Shown: positions 10,556 to 23,080, counted from the first letter of the stretch. The stretch: 64,000 nucleotides of DNA from Viridothelium virens (GCA_010094025.1 ML991791.1:334977-398976), one strand, 5' to 3'. The notes: a model not told the origin generated them from the letters alone. Made by a program: numbers and translations.

Positions 10556-12259
10556 TTGGTTCTGGTGTAGATGAGGACTCCGTACTTGCGCGGAGTGTGA
10601 GTCTCAAAATCGATGGTTCAAATCCCCACGTGTAGCTCGTTCCGAAGTCCGAGCTTCTGCTCGGCTTGTGGAGGAACTGGCTTCGACGTAGTTCGTTTCG
10701 ATGGACTGAGGGATCGTTACTTTGCTGGTAGGGTCGAGGCTGTCTCTTTACTTGCTTTATGCAAGGCCATTCTGTTTGAGGTCGCTTCGATCCTCTGGAC
10801 TTCGAGTAGTTGTCGTGGTACAAGTTCATCAAACGTCTGACAGATGTCTCCCTGAATCCATTCATCTCATTTCCATTTTTGGTGCTCGAGTCCATGATCC
10901 TGCCGTTAGACAAGGTAGACCATTTCGGATGACAACGCTTCATAGTCATATTTATGTCGCTTATCCTTCTTTGGGGTTTGAAACTGGATCTCCATTGGGC
11001 GACGCTACCTCAACCCGCCCGGCTCAATGATGCATTCATCCTTGGCTTCGAAGTACCTATTGGGGCAAGAAGTTCGGACCCTGTTCTCGTACATCCGATA
11101 TTGTACGATACGTGACGGGCTTGGCATTGAAAACATGCGTGAAGGGAACCCAGGGGTGTTGTTCAACTCCTCCACCGCTTTTTGCTAATAGTTGAGACGC
11201 GGCATAGTGGAACAGTGTCGTCATTGGCCTTAACTTAACTCCGGTGAGCCACATCTAATTATTCTACAGCTTGCCACCTCGCCTTGCCTAGAAGGGTATG
11301 ATTTCCCAAGGTACTCTACGATGCTCCATCTCGCAACTCCTTGCCCTCTGGGATACAAAAACATAAAGGGGATCACGAGCGGAGTGACAACGATCAATTT
11401 GGAACTCTCAGGCCCTTTCCAAGAGGGCAACGAGGGATGCCCTGATATAAGAGGAAGCGCAGACTGCAGCTGGCCGGTCATTGGAGCAGAGCTGAAGCTC
11501 TTGAATATCACACCATTCATCAACGGATTAAGATTGCTCTCTTTATTCGACAAGCCCGTAATGAAGTATGATCTCGCATACAAGAGTGCCTATCGTCAGG
11601 TTTAAATTTTTCAACTCACTGCATTTTTTACCCTCTTGTGCTCACTGCGCTTACTTCTTTATATCAACTACAGTACTGTCAAATTCATTGCTGGCGTGAG
11701 ACTTCTCCTGGGTATCGTATGCGATAAGTGCTAGGATCGTATCTAGCTTTCTCCATGTCGAGCATGAGCCCTGAAGTCGACTGATTCTGCGCAGAGCCAG
11801 TAGTTATAGAGACCTGCCGATGCTACGCATTTTTCCCACGGTACTTAAGTAACACTGGTGTCCTCATACATCATGTCTTACTCGAGGCAGGAAGTCTCGG
11901 CTTGCCGGTGAAGAGATAGTCACAGGCTCTTAACGTAGTTATGGAAATTTCGTTCAATCCACTCAAGGACCAAGACTGGCTCAAGTTGTTTCAGAAAGCT
12001 GATTCAAGAACACTGGTGGCCAGCAACATCACACATGGACAGGATAATTACTGGTATCACTCATTCTACGTTTCGGTCGGCCACTAATGCGAGCTATCGA
12101 GAATATGCCAGGAGTAGTTACTGTTCACGACTAGGTCCAGTTTTCACATACATTTCAATCTTCTCGCTCCTCCAAAAATATTCATAAGCTTCAGTATCGA
12201 CTCTGGTCTAGTCTTTTCCCTCGGACTACCTAAAAGGAGACCCAGTATTGAGGATGACC
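10556..12259. other. Intergenic region
   Basis: About 1.7 kb between the converging MFS and MetE-like genes. No ORF with recognisable domains is present. A tRNA-like GGTTCAAATCC stretch near 10617 does not fold as a tRNA. I see no supported feature. Confidence 0.45.
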
Positions 12260-13333
12260 TCACTCTATCTGCACCGGTGCTGACACCTTTTTTGATATTA
12301 GGAGTATGCTGTCAAGGTCCTCCCTGGCAGTTCTTCCCATACCGCACTCGGTAGCAACACCAAAAGAAGGCCCATATACAGACTGAGCAACCTTTACGCG
12401 CTCCTCTGTCCCGCTCTGGTCTTGGGCATGGACGAGGCCTAGATACAGCTTCGTTTTGCCTAATCTCAACCCCTGCAGCGGCTTGAAGTAGTCGATATCC
12501 GTTCTTTCTCTGGGTACAGGCATGTGAATCCACTGAACTTGACGATCGACCCGCTCCAAGATAGCATTTGCCATTTCTACGAGAAGACTAGTGTCTTTCG
12601 GCTGGACAAAATGTTCATGCCCACGATCTCCGTAGCAAAGATGGATCCCAAGTAAGACTCCTGAATCCACTGCTGAGGATAATTCGGCGACGCGATCGGC
12701 CATCGTCTCCTTCAAAGGTTCCAGCGAAGGATGAGGTTTAAACATCTCATTAATCACCCCCTTTCGCTGGCCCTCGATATAGACGAGATTGGACTGGGAT
12801 AGTCGACCTCGCTCGTACTCTAGATATCCCATCTCAATAGCGCAGTCAATTTGGATGGCGAGATCTTCGGCGGGAATGATAGCTTGTAAATTCTTCAAGT
12901 CTTGGACAACCCGCTGCATATACAGAGGCTCTACTTTTGGTCGATAGGCATAATCCACATGAGCAAAACATGTGTTGATCGGGGTTGGCAATGAGACTTG
13001 AAATCTGATTCCTGGCGGGATGATTCCTTGCTCTCTTAGTTTTTGGAACGTCCGATACGATGCAGCATTAGGTTCTGAGTACTTGGTTGGCTTGATGTCG
13101 TCCAGCGTTGGCTCAAAATCTCCCTGAAGAGGACCATCTCGCTTGTCAGCACGGAGAATGCCTGGAGGAAAGACAAATGTTTGCCAGTCGACAAAGCCGT
13201 GCCGATAACCTGTCTCGCCATCGGGAAGACTTTGCAACCTTTTCGGGATTTCTTGACATATCTTCGTGAAGACTTCTTCAGTCGAGCTCAGCGGTATACT
13301 GCCAACGAGGTGTACACCTGCTGGGTCACTCAT
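12260..13333 (-). CDS. MetE-like (cobalamin-independent methionine synthase C-terminal type) TIM-barrel protein
   Basis: A single exon of 357 residues from the ATG at 13333, where MSDPAGVHLVGSIPL matches the family opening; the frame extends 32 codons further upstream (ATG at 13429), but that extension looks unrelated. The barrel carries the MetE C-terminal landmarks: the IGSFP-like VGSIPL, a DGETG motif, the zinc/thiol-site HxC as GIHLCYGD, and a late conserved Cys in ATECGMGR. True MetE is about 760 residues with two barrels; this is a lone catalytic-type barrel and lacks the N-terminal half, so housekeeping methionine synthesis is unlikely. Family logic suggests a zinc-dependent methyl transfer or related thiol chemistry on a small molecule. 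Its place beside P450, methyltransferase and MFS genes hints at a cluster role. Confidence 0.82.
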   Translation of the reverse strand: MSDPAGVHLVGSIPLSSTEEVFTKICQEIPKRLQSLPDGETGYRHGFVDWQTFVFPPGILRADKRDGPLQGDFEPTLDDIKPTKYSEPNAASYRTFQKLREQGIIPPGIRFQVSLPTPINTCFAHVDYAYRPKVEPLYMQRVVQDLKNLQAIIPAEDLAIQIDCAIEMGYLEYERGRLSQSNLVYIEGQRKGVINEMFKPHPSLEPLKETMADRVAELSSAVDSGVLLGIHLCYGDRGHEHFVQPKDTSLLVEMANAILERVDRQVQWIHMPVPRERTDIDYFKPLQGLRLGKTKLYLGLVHAQDQSGTEERVKVAQSVYGPSFGVATECGMGRTAREDLDSILLISKKVSAPVQIE

Positions 13334-15550
13334 TTTGAGAAGTATGGGATACACCACCTTCAACTTTTCGACTGAGATACGTATCGAAGTTTTGGTTGGA
13401 GAGGGTTGCAGCAATTGATACACTGGCACAGCAATGTATCACGAAAGATTTTGGGCAAAGCTTTATTCTTGCCAAATAGCGGCGAGATGGACCAAGAACC
13501 AAGAGGGTTTAAAGAATTGACTTAACAAAGCGTCTTCACCGTTATACTCATTGGAGAGGCAGTGAAATAGCATTTATATTAGCTCTGGTGAGCAGGGGAC
13601 TGGTTTACGCTGTCCAAGTCACACGAGCTGATCGAAGCTTATGCACATTACCGTGGAAAACGAGGAGCTCCTTCAATCTATGCAGACGGGACTATTCCGT
13701 TGAGGATGCCGTTGTTCCGGGGAGTTCCATCCGTATATCCCTTGAATATAATCATACTAAATGCAAGAATTAGTCCTGATGCGCTCAGGAATAGATTTCT
13801 AAGCCTATTGCAAGCCGGGATCTTGTCCCTGTCGGCCCTGCGTCAAGTCTACAGTGTATTTCAAAGCCAGATTAAAGAAGTATGAGTAGTAGTGGCAGAG
13901 AATATTCAAGGAGTTTAGCTATGCTTACGCGGCTCTATGTAAGCAACTGGGTCCTCTTCACCGGTAGAGTAGCATCCTGGAGACCCCGCAGGCGTTCATG
14001 GCGACGCAAAAGCCGGCTTCTTGTGACGCGAACTCCGAACCGAGCTACCAGCTACATAGGGGTTTGAGTAGAAGGAGGAAACGCACGATCCGACGGACTC
14101 CGAAGACCATTGCACACGAGTAACTCTTGTGGTGTGAAATGCACCGGTCACGAATACACGAAGAACGCATCACGATTTGAAGTATTGACCAATTACCTAC
14201 CGACCGACAGTAGCTGCTGAATAGGGCATTGAAATAAGCGTGTCTTGTCGTCCATATGACGGTGATCTCGATACAGCGCCCAAACGTTGCAGAGGGTGCA
14301 GATGTCCTAGGTAAGGTCGAGGGAACCAGATACCTTACCGTTCAAGGAGTAATGAACGAGAATATATTGGACATTGTTAAATCCTCCTCGGCTTTCGCTC
14401 TTCCTCTCATATACCAGAGCATGGACAATCATGGTCGCCGAAATCCTAATTTTGCCATTTGAACGCAACCAGATTGTCTTGACAGATTGCACGGTTGCAC
14501 GGTTGCCTACCATCGCTAGTTTAGGTGAGGAACTTCAACTGAATCAATACTAATACCTATTTCAGCAGCGACGGGAGAGGACAGCAAAGACGTAGACAAC
14601 GTGACTTCAACAGCAAGAATTGAATATTAGGTGGGAAAAGTGCAGGACAGGAGGTCAAATATTAATCGCCCATCCTGATTCGAGGAGACCGAGAGTAAGG
14701 GTGTCGATGCTGTCCCTTGCAGATGGCGTTCGCTAGGAAGCGGGAAGGGATCCTTCTAGATTCTGGAGCGAAGACCCTCGCACCCCTCGGATCCCATGGT
14801 TTTTTGCACCGCCACACGGAAGAATAATGTCATTGCTCGATACGGAGACTATTGAAATGCAAATGTCGGCAGTGGAGGAGCGACGGCCTCGATAGAATAG
14901 GACATTCATTGACGCCCGCGATGAACGCGACACCAAAAGCTTCTTTCTGTCAGGCAGCGTAACAACTGCTACTGAGGTATTGAGACGCTCCCACTACTCC
15001 ATCATTTGGCGCTGTCAGAAATAAAGCTGGCAAGTCGGGTTTCAGCGAGAGAATCTTGGCCGAATTGGTTGGGCAGACGAAGTGGTTCCCTGAACGAGGG
15101 TAGCGCCCGATCCGGATTAGTGCCAACAAAAATATGACGCGCCTTTCCCAGACGCCGAGACGCATCAGGTACGGGCTGGTGGCCTCCAAATGTGTACGGC
15201 GTGGTCGGTGATGCGGATACGGATGCGGATGCGTGTGATTAAAACTGTCAAATCCCTTCAACCCTTCGTACCTTTACCTCCCTCCTCAACACAAGACTCC
15301 TCTTCCACTGCCGTTGTAGCGTTCAATAGATTCTTTTTAATTGTTATTATCCCTTGTCACACTCGCTTGCCCCTCCGTATTCGCTTTTTTAAGACCCCTT
15401 TGTCTGTCCACCACCATTCCGCTCAAATAGGGTTTCTGCGGCGTCGTCATCATCCTCAACACTCCAGACCGGGCTGTTGCACATAAGAAGCACGGCAGCT
15501 GCTGCTTGATTCTCCAGAGCTGGCCTCTTAGATCTTGAAAGCAGGGCATC
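13334..15550. other. Intergenic region
   Basis: About 2.2 kb. It holds many short unconnected frames and no splice-linked domain. The last 300 bases are pyrimidine-rich and look like the promoter and 5' leader of the channel gene. It marks the boundary between the accessory-looking left part and the core genes. Confidence 0.45.
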
Positions 15551-18500
15551 ATGGAGCCCAGCACAACCCATGGTCTTTTACCGAGACAGTCCCAACAAAG
15601 CAGTACAGATATATTCCTCAGTCTTATCGCCGATCCCTTTTCGAGTCAGGTGAGTGATGGAGATACGAGTCTTGGAAAACATCGATAGAATGGAAATCTG
15701 ACGATACCAAGATCCAATCCTCTGCTTTTCTGTCTGCCCTCGGCGTTTCCGTTGGACTTACCGTCTTAATTACGCTGGCCTTCTCCCTGCTCCGGCCCTA
15801 CAACGCCATCACGTACGCGCCTAAACTTCGTCATGCCGACCAAAAGCATGCTCCTCCACCGATTGGAAAGGGAATCACAGATTGGGTTGTCCCGGTTACG
15901 AAAACGAGAGAGCAGCACCTGGTCGACAAGATTGGTTTGGATGCTGTTGTATTCCTGCGATTCACACATATGTGCCGGAATATGTTTGCTGTGCTCAGTA
16001 TCGTAGGCTGCGCAATCGTGATACCAGTGAATATCAAGGGCGGCTTTGCGGGCGGCCACGGCCAATCATTTGATGACGTCTCGGCATTCATGAAGTTGAC
16101 TCCGCAGTATGTCGCCGGGAACTATTTCTGGGCATTCGTGGTCTGCGCATATCTATTCGATATCATCATTTGCTACTTCCTCTGGTCTAATTATCGGGCT
16201 ATACTACGTCTCAGAAGGAATTATTTCCAGAGCGCCGAATACCAGAAGGGTCTTCACGCTCGTAGTCTTATGGTACATACGTTCGTTGATAATTTAGCCG
16301 CGCTTGCTAACCAATTTAGGTCACAAACATTCCTCGAGAATATCGGACCGATGAAGGCGTTGTAAGGCTTATCGATGAAGTTCGAAATGTTAACGAAATT
16401 CCTCGAGCCGCTATCGCGCGCAACGTCAAGGATCTGCCCGATCTTATTGAAGAACATGAGGACGCAGTACTCGAGCTCGAGGGATATCTCGCCAAATACC
16501 TCAAGAACCCTGACAAATTACCTGCGAAGCGACCTATGTGTAAACCTTCGAAGAAAGATAAATCCCGCTCCCACAATCAGAAAGTGGACGCCATCGACTA
16601 CCTCACCTCTCGAGTGAAGGAGTTGGAGACGGAGATTAAAGAAGTCCGACAATCCGTTGACAAACGAGATGCAATGCCATACGGCTTCGCAAGTTTCGAC
16701 AGTATTGAGCTAGCACACAGCGTTGCTTATGTCGGACGTGGAAGATATCCCCAGGGTAGCAAAATAATCCTCTCACCAAAGCCGCATGACTTGATCTGGA
16801 AAAATCTTGCCATGGAACCCAAGACTCGGAAGACACGGAATATCTTCCTGAATGGCTGGATGGTCATCTTCAGTCTCATTTTCATCGTTCCCAACGCGCT
16901 GACTTCAGTCTTCCTGTCCAATTTATCCCATCTAGGAATGGTGTGGCCGGGCTTCAACAAAACTTTGAAGGCCGAGCCACAATTCTGGGCTGTTGTTCAG
17001 GGTATTGCTGCGCCGTTGGTATCGGCACTATTTTACCTTGGCCTTCCCGCCATGATCCGACGAATGGCAACACATGCGGGAGACCTCAGTAAGACGTCTC
17101 GCGAGAGACACGTCCTCGCAAAGGTCTACGGCTTCTTCGTTTTCAACAACCTCATCGTTTTCTCGATTTTCTCGGCGGTCTGGGCCTTCTTCGCTGCAGT
17201 CATCGCAGCCAAAAAGAACAACCAAGACGGTTTCGAAGCGGTCAAGAATCAACATGTCATACACAACCTTGTGGTGACTCTTTGCAGTACGACTACATAT
17301 TGGCTGACGTTCTTGCTCCAGCGAAGCTGGTCTGCCGCACTTGACCTTTCTCAAGCCTGGACGTTGGCTTGGGGATACTTCCGACGGAGGTTCACCAGTC
17401 CAACTCCGCGACAGTTGATTGAGCTAACTGCGCCACCGCCGTTTGAGTTTGTCGACTACTACAATTCCTTCCTGTTCTATGCCACGGTTGCCATCTGTTT
17501 TGCTACTCTGCAGCCCCTTTGTCTCCCCATTGCTGGCCTCTATTTTGCTCTGGATAGTTATATGAAGAAATACATGCTTATGTATATCTTCATCACCAAG
17601 TACGAATCCGGTGGAAAATACTGGCGGACGGTTTTCAACCGCTTTCTATTCGCTACATTCCTTGGCAATCTCGTCATTGCCGTTGTCGTCGGGCCTCAAG
17701 ACGGAAATGTAAGGTGGGCCATGTTGGCTGCTCTTGCGCCGCTCCCATTCCTACTCGGTGCTTTCAAGTGGTATTGCAAACGGTCTTTTGACGATAGCAT
17801 CGACTTCTATACAAGGGGTGAGGCCGCAGACAGGGATCCAGATCTAGCTTCCTCCGACAAGAAGACTCGCCGAAGTGACCGTGTTGCCGTCAAGTTCGGC
17901 CATCCTGCTTTATACAAACCGCTCATTGTTCCCATGGTAGCAGAGAAGTCACAACACTTACTGAAGGAAGTTTACCGTGGCCGTCTCAGCGCCGATCTTG
18001 ACATGGATGGAAATGGTGGATACGGCGATATCTACATGAACCCGATGTCGCAGAAGCATCCCGGAAAGAGAGATGACGAGCCAGATGGTCCTTTCCAATT
18101 CGTTGCTGAGTCCGAGATGGATTTTGCCAACTTCAAGGACCGCGAGGATTTCCGCGAGGACCATGGAGGTGAAGGTGGGCTCTACTCTCGACCTGATACA
18201 CCCGATAGCTGGACGCTCGGACACAGCAAGCCAGGGAGCCGCAATCAGAGCGGATCGAGATCTAGCAGCGTGGCCAGCGCGGGACGGGAATTTACAGGCG
18301 GAGCCGGTACCACATACCCGGCCGGTTATCACCAGACACCCAGCGCGCTACGGGAGGCAAGTCCTGCTCCAAGCTACGAGTCGGATTCAAGAAGCATGAG
18401 TAGAGGACCGACACTGGATAGAGTGGAGACAAACGGTAGTGGGAGGGGCACGCTGTTGAGGAATGCGGCTCCGATGCCTAGTTCGCTCGTGCCGGGTGGC

Positions 18501-18560
18501 GGTACGAGGGCTCTGGATGACACGAGTTATGATCAATTCAGGAGAGGCAGGCAGAGATAG
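15551..18560 (+). CDS. CSC1/OSCA-type (DUF221, RSN1-like) membrane channel
   Basis: Three exons, 15551-15649, 15712-16272 and 16320-18560, encode 966 residues. The N-terminal part has a first TM (ALGVSVGLTVLITLAFSLL), then the family stretch DAVVFLRFTHMCRNMF and further TM segments. A cytosolic coiled region (VTNIPREYRTDEGVVRLI to VKELETEIKEV) follows, then the channel core with several TM helices (for example SLIFIVPNALTSVFLSNLS and YYNSFLFYATVAICFATLQP). The C-terminal 190 residues are hydrophilic, Ser/Gly/Arg-rich and probably disordered. Members of this family are calcium-permeable, osmosensitive or mechanosensitive channels; in yeast, relatives are Csc1, Rsn1 and Phm7. The overall layout and length fit the Rsn1/Phm7 branch. 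The exon 2/3 junction sits exactly at LM|VTNIP. Confidence 0.92.
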
Positions 18561-19516
18561 AAGGTTAGCAGATCTCTCAATTGCGATATGGGGGGCGATT
18601 GTAGGATAGTACTAATTGCAGGCCAGGCACTGGACGGAGTTCATTAGTTAGGGGTTTGTAGTGCGTTATGGTGGCTGTCTGGTAGAATTTTGCGACGTCA
18701 CGCTAAAGTTATAGACATAGAGGCCTGTCTTGAAGCAGACCGTAATGAGCCCCATGTTATGTATTCAGACTATTTGAAGCCCTTGAGAGCTATGACCTAC
18801 ATATTATGCCTAAGGCTGGGAGGCTGGGCAAGAAGTGTGCTGCACTAAGTCCAAATGCGGTAAGACGTAGCTCCTTCGCCCTTGCTCCGTCTACATGTAG
18901 TATCCCCTACAACATCTATCATCACCGAATAACTTCAGCTCAGGCATTCTTCTTCCTTGCATGACCAAACGCAGCGTCTTCAAAATGCGCCTTCAGCGCC
19001 GTATCGGCCTAACCTTTTAACGAGGGCTGGTTTGTGCATGAAGTCATGCGTAGTGTGTATCGCGGTAGGTTGGTACTCTTACCAGCGGGTGTCATTCCAT
19101 ATTTCGAATGCGTACCTTAGGTACCGTACGCATGCGTGGCTCCATTCATGAATTCGGTTGCTACCAAATCAGGAACTGGTTATGAGTAATCATATCACAG
19201 GATCCAGAATTCCACGATTGTGTGACTGTGTACCACCGTAGCGTGGGGCAAGGCACTCTTCAGGCTGCCCTCAGGCTGTCCATTGAGGTTCAGTTATACC
19301 AAGCTCCCCTGCCGTGATCGATAAGAGTTGCGTACCTAGCAAGCTTCCAACCAGGCTCTTATTACACAGCCATGGCTGTGAAAAGGCTGCACATGGCTTG
19401 AGTGGATTAATAGCCGTTCATTGTAAAGTTCGATCTGCCCCTGCCCCTTCTTGCTGCTTCTCTGCAAATTCATTGTTCAACAGTCGGTGCTTTTCCAATA
19501 CTCCAGGTCTTCTCAG
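18561..19516. other. Intergenic region
   Basis: Nearly 1 kb between two head-to-tail genes. A short duplication CAGGCTGYCC occurs near 19260. No gene is supported. If the RBR gene starts at the upstream in-frame ATG-like codon (19451), its 5' end extends slightly into this stretch. Confidence 0.45.
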
Positions 19517-21635
19517 ATGGCAGCATCTCCAACCTTTCACAAGACCGAGGATGTTTGGGGACCACCATTGCGGGAGAAGCATTTGAAGGGCCTTGCTGGC
19601 CCCAGGCAAATCTGCAACAGTACCGAAAAAACAGGTTTCCTACAAAATCAAATCAAAAAGTGGAATAAGCGACAAGGAAAGAGTCCTGCAAAAAGGCAGC
19701 TCCCATTTCACGTCATCTCCGAAGCCGATGGCCACCCTCTGGAAGCAACAGAGCCTCTGCTACCAAAATTACGCCTGGAGACGGTGACTCATGGGACTGG
19801 CCCCGACATCGGTAATATTGAAAGACAAGTTTGCAATCGAGAGCAAATGCATGCGGTCAATGAAGGCCCCGTAGATGATCAAGCCCCTATGATTTCTCCG
19901 TTTGCATCAAATGTGTCTCCAGTCGGGAGTACGGACTGGGACTGGGAATCGCCTGAGACGATTCCAAAATATGACAACAATTTCAAACCCGGAAAGTTGC
20001 GCAGGAGAAATGCTTTGCATCGGGCGTCTATATGCGCTAAGGCTCCTCTGGCAGTCTTGCGTAGGAAAAATGGTTCTCAGGACACTGCATTCGAGAGACG
20101 TGATTCTGGGAGTATTGTGGATGAACCGATAGATCTTTCCAGGCATTCCCAAGAGTCTGCAAGCAGGGACTCAACTTATTTTACAGCAAGTCCTCATAAC
20201 TCGTTTGTATCTAATCAAACGGCAGGCAGCTCTCACTCATCCGAACGGCAATGGCCGCTAGATTTACCACAGCGACAGTGGCCTTTGGGCTCACCAAACC
20301 CTGCGGAGGCTCTCGCCGAAGGCCTCAGGGATACGTTGACTTCACGCAACAGATCACAAAGATCGCCGCAACAGAGAGATCTTCCCGCGTCCACGTTAGA
20401 GACTCTGAAGATGGATGCCAACTCTGCCTCAGCAGGCGTAACTGCATCAGGGCTTATTTGGGGAGTACCTGGATCTATGATAAACGCAAACTTGAATGAG
20501 CTTTCGTGGTACAGCGCAACACCATGCTCAATCACAACTGCAGACTCGAGCCTAGTAGAGCGAGCAAGTGACAGCGATACTTATGCGAGGGAGCCTCAGA
20601 CTCAGCTCCACTCCGATGCAATGCTATCCAAGCGGCAAGAAATACTTGATCACGAGCTAAGCTTAAAGCTCCAACAAGAGGAAGAAGAAGAACATCAGAG
20701 ACAGCAAGAACAGTCTAGAACAAAGACATGCATCATCTGCACCGACGACTTGCACGTTCTCGATTTCCACGTCCAACCTCCCACCTCGCGATGCGCCCAC
20801 CCAGTCGAGACCTGTCACAACTGTCTTCAGCATTGGGTCGAGATGGAGTTCGATACAAACGGCTGGGAGCACATGAAATGCCCTCAGTGCCCGGAACTCC
20901 TCCACCACGCCGACATGCTAGCCGCCGCGGAACCCGACCTCTTCATACGGTAGGTCACCAGTCCCAAATCTCTTTTTCTTCCTGTGATCTAATATACCGT
21001 CGCGCACAGCTACGACACCCTCAGTACCCGCTCTCTCCTCTCTCACGACCCCAACTTCCGCTGGTGCATCGCGCCCGGCTGTCCCTCTGGCCAGATCCAC
21101 ATTCCCGACGGTGGACCGCAGTTCGTGTGCACGGCATGCCACTACGAGCATTGCACGACGCACCTTGTGGCGTGGCACCACGGCGAGACGTGCACGCAGT
21201 ACGACTATCGGATCAGCGGGCAGCAGCAGCGGGATGAGGAGCAGAAGCGCAAGAGGGAGGAGGAGGAGAGCACCAAGAGGTTGATGGAGCGGACGGTGAA
21301 GCAGTGTCCGGGTCCGAAGGGGAAGGTGTGTGGGTGGGGGATTGAGAAGAGCGAAGGGTGTGATCATATGACTTGTGAGTTTTTCTCTTTCTACTTGGCT
21401 GAATCTTCTTGCGCAAGAGGGGTTGTTTCTCTTTGAAACGCCTTGGGCATGTGGGAAGCGAAATTGAGGAATATTGGTTTCGGCTGACACAGAGTGTGCG
21501 AATCCAATAGGCCGAAAGTGCCGACACCAATTTTGCTGGATCTGCCTTGCGGATTATAAGGAAATCAAGGCGGTGGGGAATACAGCGCATGCGTTGAGCT
21601 GCCGGTATCATTCGAGTAATCTGTATCCCCATTAA
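19517..21635 (+). CDS. RBR-type E3 ubiquitin ligase (RING1-IBR-RING2)
   Basis: Three exons, 19517-20949, 21010-21374 and 21511-21635, give 640 residues; the frame is open back to 19451. The N-terminal 400 residues are low-complexity with no domain. A short Glu/Gln coiled segment precedes RING1, which starts CIICTDDLHVLDF and runs to MKCPQC. The IBR has CTACHYEHC and HHGETC. An Arg/Glu-rich helix links to RING2, where EGCDHMTCRKCRHQFCWIC contains the predicted catalytic Cys (about residue 595, the GC before DHM). The transfer mechanism is therefore HECT-like: ubiquitin moves first to this Cys and then to substrate. The first RING2 pair is spaced C-x7-C instead of C-x2-C, an insertion. The substrate is unknown. 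The acceptor choice at 21510 restores the conserved MTCRKC. Confidence 0.9.
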
Positions 21636-22834
21636 GCATGTTACACGAATGCGCGAAATAATGCGTGTTGGTATGGGATCAGATCTATTGCAAGGGGGAT
21701 GACAAGGACGCATCGCCTAGGTATTCACACCAACAGACTGAATCCTCGTTGGGTCGTCAAGCCTGAGGTATGTTTCCTGGAAACCAAGTTTCGATGCCTT
21801 GAAATTTTCTCTTGGAACTTCAGGAGGCGGGCTTTAGTGTTTGGAAATCTTCGGTGCCTACAGGAAGATTCCATGACACGAGACGTTGCACGCGGCGCGC
21901 GGCATTTCTTGCATGACTTTCTTGGCGTGGAGATCGAGAGAAACGGAAAGCTTGGCATTTGTGATCCGGTGCAGGGACGCGAGTTGTTTTCGGGACAGCT
22001 TGAAACGGAATCACCGACAGAATACCGCCGACCAGTAAGGCTGGTTGGATTTGTTGGAAACTCATTTCCTGTCTGCAAACGCTCACTCCGGATTTCCAAA
22101 ATCCTGCATATCTGATCTGAGACCGAGGTAAAAATTACGACATTTACACCATGTTTAAAAGATTGCTACTTGAGGTAAAGGCTACTGGAAGAGAGAAAAA
22201 TTTGTTAACAGGACATGAAAAGGTGTCACTCAGCACAGTACGTATAGATACATTGCCATAGTAACTACTCGATTGATGCTAGGATTGAATCACTTTATAA
22301 GCTTCATGGTTACATGAAGATTCTCCGTCAAGAAGTATTGGACCTCGACCTTCTAACAACTTCGGCTCGCCGCCCTCTCAAACTATGCGGGGCCGCACGA
22401 AAGCACAGCGATTTCGTTCTTGCGATGCTTGCATGCGCTACTCTGTATGCTCTGCGCTCCAGTCCCCAAGCCGTCCCTTTTCTCGCCGAGGAGTGCGCTA
22501 CCCGATGTGCTCTCGGAACCGGGAGCACTCATGCTCTGGGGCGAATTGAAGTCGTAGGATAGACGTTTAGTGGTTGGAAGAAGGGAATTAGGTCCTGTCC
22601 AGCAGTAAAACGACCATTTTAAGCCTTAGACTCGCAATCGATTACGTCTTCCTGTGATGGATATTCGCCGGTGCTGATTTACGCAATTGGGTAACGATGA
22701 GGTGATTTCGTAGTGGGTCGGAACTATGCCGCAAGTAGAAACCGTTTTCGCTCCCGTTCCGACACCATGCATGTGCCATCGTCACGTCAAAACAGGCTTC
22801 ATTTGATTCAGTCGTTCTGAATGTGAAAGGTCGA
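21636..22834. other. Intergenic region
   Basis: About 1.2 kb between the RBR gene and the small secreted protein gene, which converge. Overlapping frames on both strands at 21.7-22.1 kb lack domains and splice support. No feature is supported. Confidence 0.4.
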
Positions 22835-23080
22835 TCAATCATTATAGGCATGGCTGGGATTGCTGAGGGCCTTCTTGAGAGCATCGCGGGAATCATGCTT
22901 CGGATCCAGATACGAGACCGCAGTTGAGGTGTACCCACCCACGCTCTTGGCATTGTATCCTTCGTTTGACTGAGGAGCAAGATTTGCGCGAGATATGAGA
23001 GACCGGATGTTCATAACAGGTAGAGCTCCAACGGTTCCGACGGCAGCAAGTGAGACCAGCGAGACGGTGGTGACCTTCAT
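22835..23080 (-). CDS. Small secreted protein candidate
   Basis: An 81-residue ORF starting MKVTTVSLVSLAAVGTVGA, a clear signal peptide: a Lys, then a hydrophobic core and small residues before a likely cleavage ahead of LPV. The mature part of about 60 residues is hydrophilic, lacks cysteines and ends in LSNPSHAYND. The frame extends upstream to 23284, but the ATG at 23080 is the one that creates the signal sequence. I recognise no family. It could be an extracellular peptide, a cell-wall protein or an effector-like protein; absence of Cys argues against the common disulfide-rich effectors. Support is the signal peptide and an uninterrupted frame only, so confidence is moderate. Confidence 0.5.
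   Translation of the reverse strand: MKVTTVSLVSLAAVGTVGALPVMNIRSLISRANLAPQSNEGYNAKSVGGYTSTAVSYLDPKHDSRDALKKALSNPSHAYND

Noticed and set aside
10560-10640. tRNA-like sequence with CTCCG/CGGAG hairpin and GGTTCAAATCC
   Set aside because: The T-stem does not pair, the anticodon loop would have eight bases, and no acceptor stem can be formed.
21699-22115. Overlapping frames on both strands after the RBR gene
   Set aside because: Neither shows a domain or plausible splice partners; they read as chance frames.
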